64,000 nt of DNA from Mesocentrotus franciscanus (GCA_037976565.1 CP137670.1:15897216-15961215), one strand, 5' to 3'; numbered from the stretch's first letter, positions 51,101 through 64,000 are shown. Notes: generated by a model from the letters alone, not told the origin. A program made the numbers and translations.

Positions 51101-54100
51101 TCCAATTCGTAGTTTTCGAGTAAATGGCAATTTTATGTTAAGAGGTGAAATAGGCGCGTATTAGGCCTTTTGAGACGTTTTTTTCGTTTTTCACCCAAAT
51201 GGCTATAATTTCCAAATTAAGAATCATAGCGCGTCCCGGTTGATATCATGGTGTAAGGCACGTCGTCCTCAACACGTACATGTAATTGGTTCATCTGTCC
51301 AATTCGTAGTTTTCGAGTAAATGGCAATTTTATGTTAAGAGGTGAAATAGGCGCGTATTAGGCCTTTTGAGACGTTTTTTTCGTTTTTCACCCAAATGGC
51401 TATAATTTCCAAATTAAGAATCATAGCGCGTCCCGGTTGATATCATGGTGTAAGGCACGTCGTCCTCAACACGTACATGTAATTGGTTCATCTGTCCAAT
51501 TCGTAGTTTTCGAGTAAATGGCAATTTTATGTTAAGAGGTGAAATAGGCGCGTATTAGGCCTTTTGAGACGTTTTTTTCGTTTTTCACCCAAATGGCTAT
51601 AATTTCCAAATTAAGAATCATAGCGCGTCCCGGTTGATATCATGGTGTAAGGCACGTCGTCCTCAACACGTACATGTAATTGGTTCATCTGTCCAATTCG
51701 TAGTTTTCGAGTAAATGGCAATTTTATGTTAAGAGGTGAAATAGGCGCGTATTAGGCCTTTTGAGACGTTTTTTTCGTTTTTCACCCAAATGGCTATAAT
51801 TTCCAAATTAAGAATCATAGCGCGTCCCGGTTGATATCATGGTGTAAGGCACGTCGTCCTCAACACGTACATGTAATTGGTTCATCTGTCCAATTCGTAG
51901 TTTTCGAGTAAATGGCAATTTTATGTTAAGAGGTGAAATAGGCGCGTATTAGGCCTTTTGAGACGTTTTTTTCGTTTTTCACCCAAATGGCTATAATTTC
52001 CAAATTAAGAATCATAGCGCGTCCCGGTTGATATCATGGTGTAAGGCACGTCGTCCTCAACACGTACATGTAATTGGTTCATCTGTCCAATTCGTAGTTT
52101 TCGAGTAAATGGCAATTTTATGTTAAGAGGTGAAATAGGCGCGTATTAGGCCTTTTGAGACGTTTTTTTCGTTTTTCACCCAAATGGCTATAATTTCCAA
52201 ATTAAGAATCATAGCGCGTCCCGGTTGATATCATGGTGTAAGGCACGTCGTCCTCAACACGTACATGTAATTGGTTCATCTGTCCAATTCGTAGTTTTCG
52301 AGTAAATGGCAATTTTATGTTAAGAGGTGAAATAGGCGCGTATTAGGCCTTTTGAGACGTTTTTTTCGTTTTTCACCCAAATGGCTATAATTTCCAAATT
52401 AAGAATCATAGCGCGTCCCGGTTGATATCATGGTGTAAGGCACGTCGTCCTCAACACGTACATGTAATTGGTTCATCTGTCCAATTCGTAGTTTTCGAGT
52501 AAATGGCAATTTTATGTTAAGAGGTGAAATAGGCGCGTATTAGGCCTTTTGAGACGTTTTTTTCGTTTTTCACCCAAATGGCTATAATTTCCAAATTAAG
52601 AATCATAGCGCGTCCCGGTTGATATCATGGTGTAAGGCACGTCGTCCTCAACACGTACATGTAATTGGTTCATCTGTCCAATTCGTAGTTTTCGAGTAAA
52701 TGGCAATTTTATGTTAAGAGGTGAAATAGGCGCGTATTAGGCCTTTTGAGACGTTTTTTTCGTTTTTCACCCAAATGGCTATAATTTCCAAATTAAGAAT
52801 CATAGCGCGTCCCGGTTGATATCATGGTGTAAGGCACGTCGTCCTCAACACGTACATGTAATTGGTTCATCTGTCCATTCGTAGTTTTCGAGTAAATGGC
52901 AATTTTATGTTAAGAGGTGAAATAGGCGCGTATTAGGCCTTTTGAGACGTTTTTTTCGTTTTTCACCCAAATGGCTATAATTTCCAAATTAAGAATCATA
53001 GCGCGTCCCGGTTGATATCATGGTGTAAGGCACGTCGTCCTCAACACGTACATGTAATTGGTTCATCTGTCCAATTGTAGTTTTCGAGTAAATGGCAATT
53101 TTATGTTAAGAGGTGAAATAGGCGCGTATTAGGCCTTTTGAGACGTTTTTTTCGTTTTTCACCCAAATGGCTATAATTTCCAAATTAAGAATCATAGCGC
53201 GTCCCGGTTGATATCATGGTGTAAGGCACGTCGTCCTCAACACGTACATGTAATTGGTTCATCTGTCCACCTGTAGTTTTCGAGTAAATGGCAATTTTAT
53301 GTTAAGAGGTGAAATAGGCGCGTATTAGGCCTTTTGAGACGTTTTTTTCGTTTTTCACCCAAATGGCTATAATTTCCAAATTAAGAATCATAGCGCGTCC
53401 CGGTTGATATCATGGTGTAAGGCACGTCGTCCTCAACACGTACATGTAATTGGTTCATCTGTCCAATTCGTAGTTTTCGAGTAAATGGCAATTTTATGTT
53501 AAGAGGTGAAATAGGCGCGTATTAGGCCTTTTGAGACGTTTTTTTCGTTTTTCACCCAAATGGCTATAATTTCCAAATTAAGAATCATAGCGCGTCCCGG
53601 TTGATATCATGGTGTAAGGCACGTCGTCCTCAACACGTACATGTAATTGGTTCATCTGTCCATTCGTAGTTTTCGAGTAAATGGCAATTTTATGTTAAGA
53701 GGTGAAATAGGCGCGTATTAGGCCTTTTGAGACGTTTTTTTCGTTTTTCACCCAAATGGCTATAATTTCCAAATTAAGAATCATAGCGCGTCCCGGTTGA
53801 TATCATGGTGTAAGGCACGTCGTCCTCAACACGTACATGTAATTGGTTCATCTGTCCAATTCGTAGTTTTCGAGTAAATGGCAATTTTATGTTAAGAGGT
53901 GAAATAGGCGCGTATTAGGCCTTTTGAGACGTTTTTTTCGTTTTTCACCCAAATGGCTATAATTTCCAAATTAAGAATCATAGCGCGTCCCGGTTGATAT
54001 CATGGTGTAAGGCACGTCGTCCTCAACACGTACATGTAATTGGTTCATCTGTCCAATTCGTAGTTTTCGAGTAAATGGCAATTTTATGTTAAGAGGTGAA

Positions 54101-57100
54101 ATAGGCGCGTATTAGGCCTTTTGAGACGTTTTTTTCGTTTTTCACCCAAATGGCTATAATTTCCAAATTAAGAATCATAGCGCGTCCCGGTTGATATCAT
54201 GGTGTAAGGCACGTCGTCCTCAACACGTACATGTAATTGGTTCATCTGTCCAATTCGTAGTTTTCGAGTAAATGGCAATTTTATGTTAAGAGGTGAAATA
54301 GGCGCGTATTAGGCCTTTTGAGACGTTTTTTTCGTTTTTCACCCAAATGGCTATAATTTCCAAATTAAGAATCATAGCGCGTCCCGGTTGATATCATGGT
54401 GTAAGGCACGTCGTCCTCAACACGTACATGTAATTGGTTCATCTGTCCAATTCGTAGTTTTCGAGTAAATGGCAATTTTATGTTAAGAGGTGAAATAGGC
54501 GCGTATTAGGCCTTTTGAGACGTTTTTTTCGTTTTTCACCCAAATGGCTATAATTTCCAAATTAAGAATCATAGCGCGTCCCGGTTGATATCATGGTGTA
54601 AGGCACGTCGTCCTCAACACGTACATGTAATTGGTTCATCTGTCCAATTCGTAGTTTTCGAGTAAATGGCAATTTTATGTTAAGAGGTGAAATAGGCGCG
54701 TATTAGGCCTTTTGAGACGTTTTTTTCGTTTTTCACCCAAATGGCTATAATTTCCAAATTAAGAATCATAGCGCGTCCCGGTTGATATCATGGTGTAAGG
54801 CACGTCGTCCTCAACACGTACATGTAATTGGTTCATCTGTCCAATTCGTAGTTTTCGAGTAAATGGCAATTTTATGTTAAGAGGTGAAATAGGCGCGTAT
54901 TAGGCCTTTTGAGACGTTTTTTTCGTTTTTCACCCAAATGGCTATAATTTCCAAATTAAGAATCATAGCGCGTCCCGGTTGATATCATGGTGTAAGGCAC
55001 GTCGTCCTCAACACGTACATGTAATTGGTTCATCTGTCCAATTCGTAGTTTTCGAGTAAATGGCAATTTTATGTTAAGAGGTGAAATAGGCGCGTATTAG
55101 GCCTTTTGAGACGTTTTTTTCGTTTTTCACCCAAATGGCTATAATTTCCAAATTAAGAATCATAGCGCGTCCCGGTTGATATCATGGTGTAAGGCACGTC
55201 GTCCTCAACACGTACATGTAATTGGTTCATCTGTCCAATTCGTAGTTTTCGAGTAAATGGCAATTTTATGTTAAGAGGTGAAATAGGCGCGTATTAGGCC
55301 TTTTGAGACGTTTTTTTCGTTTTTCACCCAAATGGCTATAATTTCCAAATTAAGAATCATAGCGCGTCCCGGTTGATATCATGGTGTAAGGCACGTCGTC
55401 CTCAACACGTACATGTAATTGGTTCATCTGTCCAATTCGTAGTTTTCGAGTAAATGGCAATTTTATGTTAAGAGGTGAAATAGGCGCGTATTAGGCCTTT
55501 TGAGACGTTTTTTTCGTTTTTCACCCAAATGGCTATAATTTCCAAATTAAGAATCATAGCGCGTCCCGGTTGATATCATGGTGTAAGGCACGTCGTCCTC
55601 AACACGTACATGTAATTGGTTCATCTGTCCAATTCGTAGTTTTCGAGTAAATGGCAATTTTATGTTAAGAGGTGAAATAGGCGCGTATTAGGCCTTTTGA
55701 GACGTTTTTTTCGTTTTTCACCCAAATGGCTATAATTTCCAAATTAAGAATCATAGCGCGTCCCGGTTGATATCATGGTGTAAGGCACGTCGTCCTCAAC
55801 ACGTACATGTAATTGGTTCATCTGTCCAATTCGTAGTTTTCGAGTAAATGGCAATTTTATGTTAAGAGGTGAAATAGGCGCGTATTAGGCCTTTTGAGAC
55901 GTTTTTTTCGTTTTTCACCCAAATGGCTATAATTTCCAAATTAAGAATCATAGCGCGTCCCGGTTGATATCATGGTGTAAGGCACGTCGTCCTCAACACG
56001 TACATGTAATTGGTTCATCTGTCCAATTCGTAGTTTTCGAGTAAATGGCAATTTTATGTTAAGAGGTGAAATAGGCGCGTATTAGGCCTTTTGAGACGTT
56101 TTTTTCGTTTTTCACCCAAATGGCTATAATTTCCAAATTAAGAATCATAGCGCGTCCCGGTTGATATCATGGTGTAAGGCACGTCGTCCTCAACACGTAC
56201 ATGTAATTGGTTCATCTGTCCAATTCGTAGTTTTCGAGTAAATGGCAATTTTATGTTAAGAGGTGAAATAGGCGCGTATTAGGCCTTTTGAGACGTTTTT
56301 TTCGTTTTTCACCCAAATGGCTATAATTTCCAAATTAAGAATCATAGCGCGTCCCGGTTGATATCATGGTGTAAGGCACGTCGTCCTCAACACGTACATG
56401 TAATTGGTTCATCTGTCCAATTCGTAGTTTTCGAGTAAATGGCAATTTTATGTTAAGAGGTGAAATAGGCGCGTATTAGGCCTTTTGAGACGTTTTTTTC
56501 GTTTTTCACCCAAATGGCTATAATTTCCAAATTAAGAATCATAGCGCGTCCCGGTTGATATCATGGTGTAAGGCACGTCGTCCTCAACACGTACATGTAA
56601 TTGGTTCATCTGTCCAATTCGTAGTTTTCGAGTAAATGGCAATTTTATGTTAAGAGGTGAAATAGGCGCGTATTAGGCCTTTTGAGACGTTTTTTTCGTT
56701 TTTCACCCAAATGGCTATAATTTCCAAATTAAGAATCATAGCGCGTCCCGGTTGATATCATGGTGTAAGGCACGTCGTCCTCAACACGTACATGTAATTG
56801 GTTCATCTGTCCAATTCGTAGTTTTCGAGTAAATGGCAATTTTATGTTAAGAGGTGAAATAGGCGCGTATTAGGCCTTTTGAGACGTTTTTTTCGTTTTT
56901 CACCCAAATGGCTATAATTTCCAAATTAAGAATCATAGCGCGTCCCGGTTGATATCATGGTGTAAGGCACGTCGTCCTCAACACGTACATGTAATTGGTT
57001 CATCTGTCCAATTCGTAGTTTTCGAGTAAATGGCAATTTTATGTTAAGAGGTGAAATAGGCGCGTATTAGGCCTTTTGAGACGTTTTTTTCGTTTTTCAC

Positions 57101-60100
57101 CCAAATGGCTATAATTTCCAAATTAAGAATCATAGCGCGTCCCGGTTGATATCATGGTGTAAGGCACGTCGTCCTCAACACGTACATGTAATTGGTTCAT
57201 CTGTCCAATTCGTAGTTTTCGAGTAAATGGCAATTTTATGTTAAGAGGTGAAATAGGCGCGTATTAGGCCTTTTGAGACGTTTTTTTCGTTTTTCACCCA
57301 AATGGCTATAATTTCCAAATTAAGAATCATAGCGCGTCCCGGTTGATATCATGGTGTAAGGCACGTCGTCCTCAACACGTACATGTAATTGGTTCATCTG
57401 TCCAATTCGTAGTTTTCGAGTAAATGGCAATTTTATGTTAAGAGGTGAAATAGGCGCGTATTAGGCCTTTTGAGACGTTTTTTTCGTTTTTCACCCAAAT
57501 GGCTATAATTTCCAAATTAAGAATCATAGCGCGTCCCGGTTGATATCATGGTGTAAGGCACGTCGTCCTCAACACGTACATGTAATTGGTTCATCTGTCC
57601 AATTCGTAGTTTTCGAGTAAATGGCAATTTTATGTTAAGAGGTGAAATAGGCGCGTATTAGGCCTTTTGAGACGTTTTTTTCGTTTTTCACCCAAATGGC
57701 TATAATTTCCAAATTAAGAATCATAGCGCGTCCCGGTTGATATCATGGTGTAAGGCACGTCGTCCTCAACACGTACATGTAATTGGTTCATCTGTCCAAT
57801 TCGTAGTTTTCGAGTAAATGGCAATTTTATGTTAAGAGGTGAAATAGGCGCGTATTAGGCCTTTTGAGACGTTTTTTTCGTTTTTCACCCAAATGGCTAT
57901 AATTTCCAAATTAAGAATCATAGCGCGTCCCGGTTGATATCATGGTGTAAGGCACGTCGTCCTCAACACGTACATGTAATTGGTTCATCTGTCCAATTCG
58001 TAGTTTTCGAGTAAATGGCAATTTTATGTTAAGAGGTGAAATAGGCGCGTATTAGGCCTTTTGAGACGTTTTTTTCGTTTTTCACCCAAATGGCTATAAT
58101 TTCCAAATTAAGAATCATAGCGCGTCCCGGTTGATATCATGGTGTAAGGCACGTCGTCCTCAACACGTACATGTAATTGGTTCATCTGTCCACCTGTAGT
58201 TTTCGAGTAAATGGCAATTTTATGTTAAGAGGTGAAATAGGCGCGTATTAGGCCTTTTGAGACGTTTTTTTCGTTTTTCACCCAAATGGCTATAATTTCC
58301 AAATTAAGAATCATAGCGCGTCCCGGTTGATATCATGGTGTAAGGCACGTCGTCCTCAACACGTACATGTAATTGGTTCATCTGTCCAATTCGTAGTTTT
58401 CGAGTAAATGGCAATTTTATGTTAAGAGGTGAAATAGGCGCGTATTAGGCCTTTTGAGACGTTTTTTTCGTTTTTCACCCAAATGGCTATAATTTCCAAA
58501 TTAAGAATCATAGCGCGTCCCGGTTGATATCATGGTGTAAGGCACGTCGTCCTCAACACGTACATGTAATTGGTTCATCTGTCCAATTCGTAGTTTTCGA
58601 GTAAATGGCAATTTTATGTTAAGAGGTGAAATAGGCGCGTATTAGGCCTTTTGAGACGTTTTTTTCGTTTTTCACCCAAATGGCTATAATTTCCAAATTA
58701 AGAATCATAGCGCGTCCCGGTTGATATCATGGTGTAAGGCACGTCGTCCTCAACACGTACATGTAATTGGTTCATCTGTCCAATTGGTAGTTTTCGAGTA
58801 AATGGCAATTTTATGTTAAGAGGTGAAATAGGCGCGTATTAGGCCTTTTGAGACGTTTTTTTCGTTTTTCACCCAAATGGCTATAATTTCCAAATTAAGA
58901 ATCATAGCGCGTCCCGGTTGATATCATGGTGTAAGGCACGTCGTCCTCAACACGTACATGTAATTGGTTCATCTGTCCAATTCGTAGTTTTCGAGTAAAT
59001 GGCAATTTTATGTTAAGAGGTGAAATAGGCGCGTATTAGGCCTTTTGAGACGTTTTTTTCGTTTTTCACCCAAATGGCTATAATTTCCAAATTAAGAATC
59101 ATAGCGCGTCCCGGTTGATATCATGGTGTAAGGCACGTCGTCCTCAACACGTACATGTAATTGGTTCATCTGTCCAATTCGTAGTTTTCGAGTAAATGGC
59201 AATTTTATGTTAAGAGGTGAAATAGGCGCGTATTAGGCCTTTTGAGACGTTTTTTTCGTTTTTCACCCAAATGGCTATAATTTCCAAATTAAGAATCATA
59301 GCGCGTCCCGGTTGATATCATGGTGTAAGGCACGTCGTCCTCAACACGTACATGTAATTGGTTCATCTGTCCAATTCGTAGTTTTCGAGTAAATGGCAAT
59401 TTTATGTTAAGAGGTGAAATAGGCGCGTATTAGGCCTTTTGAGACGTTTTTTTCGTTTTTCACCCAAATGGCTATAATTTCCAAATTAAGAATCATAGCG
59501 CGTCCCGGTTGATATCATGGTGTAAGGCACGTCGTCCTCAACACGTACATGTAATTGGTTCATCTGTCCAATTGTAGTTTTCGAGTAAATGGCAATTTTA
59601 TGTTAAGAGGTGAAATAGGCGCGTATTAGGCCTTTTGAGACGTTTTTTTCGTTTTTCACCCAAATGGCTATAATTTCCAAATTAAGAATCATAGCGCGTC
59701 CCGGTTGATATCATGGTGTAAGGCACGTCGTCCTCAACACGTACATGTAATTGGTTCATCTGTCCAATTCGTAGTTTTCGAGTAAATGGCAATTTTATGT
59801 TAAGAGGTGAAATAGGCGCGTATTAGGCCTTTTGAGACGTTTTTTTCGTTTTTCACCCAAATGGCTATAATTTCCAAATTAAGAATCATAGCGCGTCCCG
59901 GTTGATATCATGGTGTAAGGCACGTCGTCCTCAACACGTACATGTAATTGGTTCATCTGTCCAATTCGTAGTTTTCGAGTAAATGGCAATTTTATGTTAA
60001 GAGGTGAAATAGGCGCGTATTAGGCCTTTTGAGACGTTTTTTTCGTTTTTCACCCAAATGGCTATAATTTCCAAATTAAGAATCATAGCGCGTCCCGGTT

Positions 60101-63100
60101 GATATCATGGTGTAAGGCACGTCGTCCTCAACACGTACATGTAATTGGTTCATCTGTCCAATTCGTAGTTTTCGAGTAAATGGCAATTTTATGTTAAGAG
60201 GTGAAATAGGCGCGTATTAGGCCTTTTGAGACGTTTTTTTCGTTTTTCACCCAAATGGCTATAATTTCCAAATTAAGAATCATAGCGCGTCCCGGTTGAT
60301 ATCATGGTGTAAGGCACGTCGTCCTCAACACGTACATGTAATTGGTTCATCTGTCCAATTCGTAGTTTTCGAGTAAATGGCAATTTTATGTTAAGAGGTG
60401 AAATAGGCGCGTATTAGGCCTTTTGAGACGTTTTTTTCGTTTTTCACCCAAATGGCTATAATTTCCAAATTAAGAATCATAGCGCGTCCCGGTTGATATC
60501 ATGGTGTAAGGCACGTCGTCCTCAACACGTACATGTAATTGGTTCATCTGTCCAATTCGTAGTTTTCGAGTAAATGGCAATTTTATGTTAAGAGGTGAAA
60601 TAGGCGCGTATTAGGCCTTTTGAGACGTTTTTTTCGTTTTTCACCCAAATGGCTATAATTTCCAAATTAAGAATCATAGCGCGTCCCGGTTGATATCATG
60701 GTGTAAGGCACGTCGTCCTCAACACGTACATGTAATTGGTTCATCTGTCCACCGTAGTTTTCGAGTAAATGGCAATTTTATGTTAAGAGGTGAAATAGGC
60801 GCGTATTAGGCCTTTTGAGACGTTTTTTTCGTTTTTCACCCAAATGGCTATAATTTCCAAATTAAGAATCATAGCGCGTCCCGGTTGATATCATGGTGTA
60901 AGGCACGTCGTCCTCAACACGTACATGTAATTGGTTCATCTGTCCAATTCGTAGTTTTCGAGTAAATGGCAATTTTATGTTAAGAGGTGAAATAGGCGCG
61001 TATTAGGCCTTTTGAGACGTTTTTTTCGTTTTTCACCCAAATGGCTATAATTTCCAAATTAAGAATCATAGCGCGTCCCGGTTGATATCATGGTGTAAGG
61101 CACGTCGTCCTCAACACGTACATGTAATTGGTTCATCTGTCCACTACGTAGTTTTCGAGTAAATGGCAATTTTATGTTAAGAGGTGAAATAGGCGCGTAT
61201 TAGGCCTTTTGAGACGTTTTTTTCGTTTTTCACCCAAATGGCTATAATTTCCAAATTAAGAATCATAGCGCGTCCCGGTTGATATCATGGTGTAAGGCAC
61301 GTCGTCCTCAACACGTACATGTAATTGGTTCATCTGTCCAATTCGTAGTTTTCGAGTAAATGGCAATTTTATGTTAAGAGGTGAAATAGGCGCGTATTAG
61401 GCCTTTTGAGACGTTTTTTTCGTTTTTCACCCAAATGGCTATAATTTCCAAATTAAGAATCATAGCGCGTCCCGGTTGATATCATGGTGTAAGGCACGTC
61501 GTCCTCAACACGTACATGTAATTGGTTCATCTGTCCAATTCGTAGTTTTCGAGTAAATGGCAATTTTATGTTAAGAGGTGAAATAGGCGCGTATTAGGCC
61601 TTTTGAGACGTTTTTTTCGTTTTTCACCCAAATGGCTATAATTTCCAAATTAAGAATCATAGCGCGTCCCGGTTGATATCATGGTGTAAGGCACGTCGTC
61701 CTCAACACGTACATGTAATTGGTTCATCTGTCCAATTCGTAGTTTTCGAGTAAATGGCAATTTTATGTTAAGAGGTGAAATAGGCGCGTATTAGGCCTTT
61801 TGAGACGTTTTTTTCGTTTTTCACCCAAATGGCTATAATTTCCAAATTAAGAATCATAGCGCGTCCCGGTTGATATCATGGTGTAAGGCACGTCGTCCTC
61901 AACACGTACATGTAATTGGTTCATCTGTCCAATTCGTAGTTTTCGAGTAAATGGCAATTTTATGTTAAGAGGTGAAATAGGCGCGTATTAGGCCTTTTGA
62001 GACGTTTTTTTCGTTTTTCACCCAAATGGCTATAATTTCCAAATTAAGAATCATAGCGTCCCGGTTGATATCATGGTGTAAGGCACGTCGTCCTCAACAC
62101 GTACATGTAATTGGTTCATCTGTCCACCTGTAGTTTTCGAGTAAATGGCAATTTTATGTTAAGAGGTGAAATAGGCGCGTATTAGGCCTTTTGAGACGTT
62201 TTTTTCGTTTTTCACCCAAATGGCTATAATTTCCAAATTAAGAATCATAGCGCGTCCCGGTTGATATCATGGTGTAAGGCACGTCGTCCTCAACACGTAC
62301 ATGTAATTGGTTCATCTGTCCAATTCGTAGTTTTCGAGTAAATGGCAATTTTATGTTAAGAGGTGAAATAGGCGCGTATTAGGCCTTTTGAGACGTTTTT
62401 TTCGTTTTTCACCCAAATGGCTATAATTTCCAAATTAAGAATCATAGCGCGTCCCGGTTGATATCATGGTGTAAGGCACGTCGTCCTCAACACGTACATG
62501 TAATTGGTTCATCTGTCCAATTCGTAGTTTTCGAGTAAATGGCAATTTTATGTTAAGAGGTGAAATAGGCGCGTATTAGGCCTTTTGAGACGTTTTTTTC
62601 GTTTTTCACCCAAATGGCTATAATTTCCAAATTAAGAATCATAGCGCGTCCCGGTTGATATCATGGTGTAAGGCACGTCGTCCTCAACACGTACATGTAA
62701 TTGGTTCATCTGTCCAATTCGTAGTTTTCGAGTAAATGGCAATTTTATGTTAAGAGGTGAAATAGGCGCGTATTAGGCCTTTTGAGACGTTTTTTTCGTT
62801 TTTCACCCAAATGGCTATAATTTCCAAATTAAGAATCATAGCGCGTCCCGGTTGATATCATGGTGTAAGGCACGTCGTCCTCAACACGTACATGTAATTG
62901 GTTCATCTGTCCAATTCGTAGTTTTCGAGTAAATGGCAATTTTATGTTAAGAGGTGAAATAGGCGCGTATTAGGCCTTTTGAGACGTTTTTTTCGTTTTT
63001 CACCCAAATGGCTATAATTTCCAAATTAAGAATCATAGCGCGTCCCGGTTGATATCATGGTGTAAGGCACGTCGTCCTCAACACGTACATGTAATTGGTT

Positions 63101-64000
63101 CATCTGTCCAATTCGTAGTTTTCGAGTAAATGGCAATTTTATGTTAAGAGGTGAAATAGGCGCGTATTAGGCCTTTTGAGACGTTTTTTTCGTTTTTCAC
63201 CCAAATGGCTATAATTTCCAAATTAAGAATCATAGCGCGTCCCGGTTGATATCATGGTGTAAGGCACGTCGTCCTCAACACGTACATGTAATTGGTTCAT
63301 CTGTCCAATTCGTAGTTTTCGAGTAAATGGCAATTTTATGTTAAGAGGTGAAATAGGCGCGTATTAGGCCTTTTGAGACGTTTTTTTCGTTTTTCACCCA
63401 AATGGCTATAATTTCCAAATTAAGAATCATAGCGCGTCCCGGTTGATATCATGGTGTAAGGCACGTCGTCCTCAACACGTACATGTAATTGGTTCATCTG
63501 TCCAATTCGTAGTTTTCGAGTAAATGGCAATTTTATGTTAAGAGGTGAAATAGGCGCGTATTAGGCCTTTTGAGACGTTTTTTTCGTTTTTCACCCAAAT
63601 GGCTATAATTTCCAAATTAAGAATCATAGCGCGTCCCGGTTGATATCATGGTGTAAGGCACGTCGTCCTCAACACGTACATGTAATTGGTTCATCTGTCC
63701 AATTCGTAGTTTTCGAGTAAATGGCAATTTTATGTTAAGAGGTGAAATAGGCGCGTATTAGGCCTTTTGAGACGTTTTTTTCGTTTTTCACCCAAATGGC
63801 TATAATTTCCAAATTAAGAATCATAGCGCGTCCCGGTTGATATCATGGTGTAAGGCACGTCGTCCTCAACACGTACATGTAATTGGTTCATCTGTCCAAT
63901 TCGTAGTTTTCGAGTAAATGGCAATTTTATGTTAAGAGGTGAAATAGGCGCGTATTAGGCCTTTTGAGACGTTTTTTTCGTTTTTCACCCAAATGGCTAT
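35970..64000 (+). repeat. Homogeneous 197-bp subfamily block (type B), about 142 copies
   Basis: All monomers carry GTTAAG, AAATAGG, a seven-T tract and AATCATAG. Net length is 197 bp per copy: 47184 to 52895 is 29 monomers with a net deviation of one base, and 53681 to 58210 is 23 monomers with a net deviation of one base. Variation is almost confined to the junction at positions 174-183: CCACCTG at about 38703, 42835, 43227, 44605, 53269, 58190 and 62125; CCAATTG at about 41458, 46577, 47167, 53074 and 59571; CCATTCG at several places. Rare exceptions are a two-base loss at GCGCG (about 36667 and 62057) and a six-T tract (about 38778). The block continues past the window. Confidence 0.95.
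63721..63917 (+). repeat. Representative 197-bp monomer (type B)
   Basis: Differs from the 195-bp type by T-to-A at position 17, insertion of one base giving AAATAGG in place of AAAAGG, one extra T in the T6 tract, and G-to-C at position 100 (AATCATAG). The first change makes codon 6 of the former 64-codon frame a TAA stop. The insertions shift everything downstream, so the small open frame of the 195-bp type does not exist here. Confidence 0.95.

Larger units (their letters stand above)
2553..64000 (+). repeat. Tandem satellite DNA array, 195-197 bp monomer, about 313 copies
   Basis: The whole 61.4 kb is one head-to-tail array. Every monomer reads in the same orientation; I saw no inversion, no transposon insertion and no spacer. 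The consensus monomer is 195 bp in the left half and 197 bp in the right half. By hand count the 195-bp consensus has about 40% G+C and 12 CpG dinucleotides. Each monomer carries one EcoRV site (positions 117-122), one StuI site (39-44), two short inverted repeats with 9-nt loops, and phased A/T tracts at 44-93. The array begins with a partial monomer (last 32 bp) after the gap and is still running at the window end (first 83 bp of a monomer). A satellite of near-nucleosomal length fits constitutive heterochromatin; centromeric identity is unproven. Confidence 0.98.

Noticed and set aside
38701..62130. A long higher-order period marked by CCACCTG junctions
   Set aside because: The distances between successive copies are about 21, 2, 7, 44, 25 and 20 monomers, which gives no constant period.
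2553..64000. CRISPR array
   Set aside because: There are no short repeats separated by unique spacers; the whole 195-197 bp unit is repeated, and the setting is eukaryotic.
2553..64000. Tandem gene array such as 5S rRNA, histone or tRNA genes
   Set aside because: The monomer has no 5S-like internal control region, no tRNA cloverleaf and no histone coding sequence.
2553..64000. Telomeric or subtelomeric repeat
   Set aside because: No TTAGGG-type short repeat was seen anywhere in the window.

Overview
This window is eukaryotic nuclear DNA, probably from an animal and most likely a marine invertebrate. The organism is an inference from AT-rich, intron-like flanking sequence, TTA/TCA microsatellites and one dispersed repeat that looks like elements common in marine invertebrate genomes. 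I found no protein-coding gene, tRNA, rRNA, CRISPR array or prokaryotic feature that I can defend.

Layout: (1) 1-2052 is AT-rich unique or dispersed-repeat sequence. It holds a degenerate 19-bp minisatellite, simple repeats and a SINE-like element bracketed by TTA-type microsatellites. (2) 2053-2552 is a 500-N assembly gap. (3) 2553-64000 is one uninterrupted, single-orientation tandem satellite array. It has about 313 monomers of 195-197 bp and runs off the right end of the window. Monomer positions used throughout are counted with position 1 at the A of the ATGGCAATT motif.

The array is layered. Its left edge (2553-3553) is the most divergent. A mixed zone follows (3554-14479) with alternating TATG/CATG monomers. 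Then comes a very uniform 195-bp subfamily (about 15.7-30.7 kb), a mosaic zone (30.7-34.2 kb), a short zone with a three-monomer higher-order repeat (34.4-36.2 kb), and a long block of nearly identical 197-bp monomers (35970 to the window end, about 142 copies). The 197-bp subfamily differs from the 195-bp one by four linked changes. Intermediates between 14.5 and 36 kb carry subsets of these, so the order in which they were assembled can be read along the array.

Each 195-bp monomer happens to contain one 64-codon ATG-to-TAA frame, which produces more than a hundred identical small ORFs. I treat these as passengers: the 197-bp subfamily, almost half the array, carries a stop at codon 6, and one- and two-base indels are freely tolerated. 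The likeliest role of the locus is structural heterochromatin, possibly centromeric or pericentromeric, but sequence alone cannot show that.
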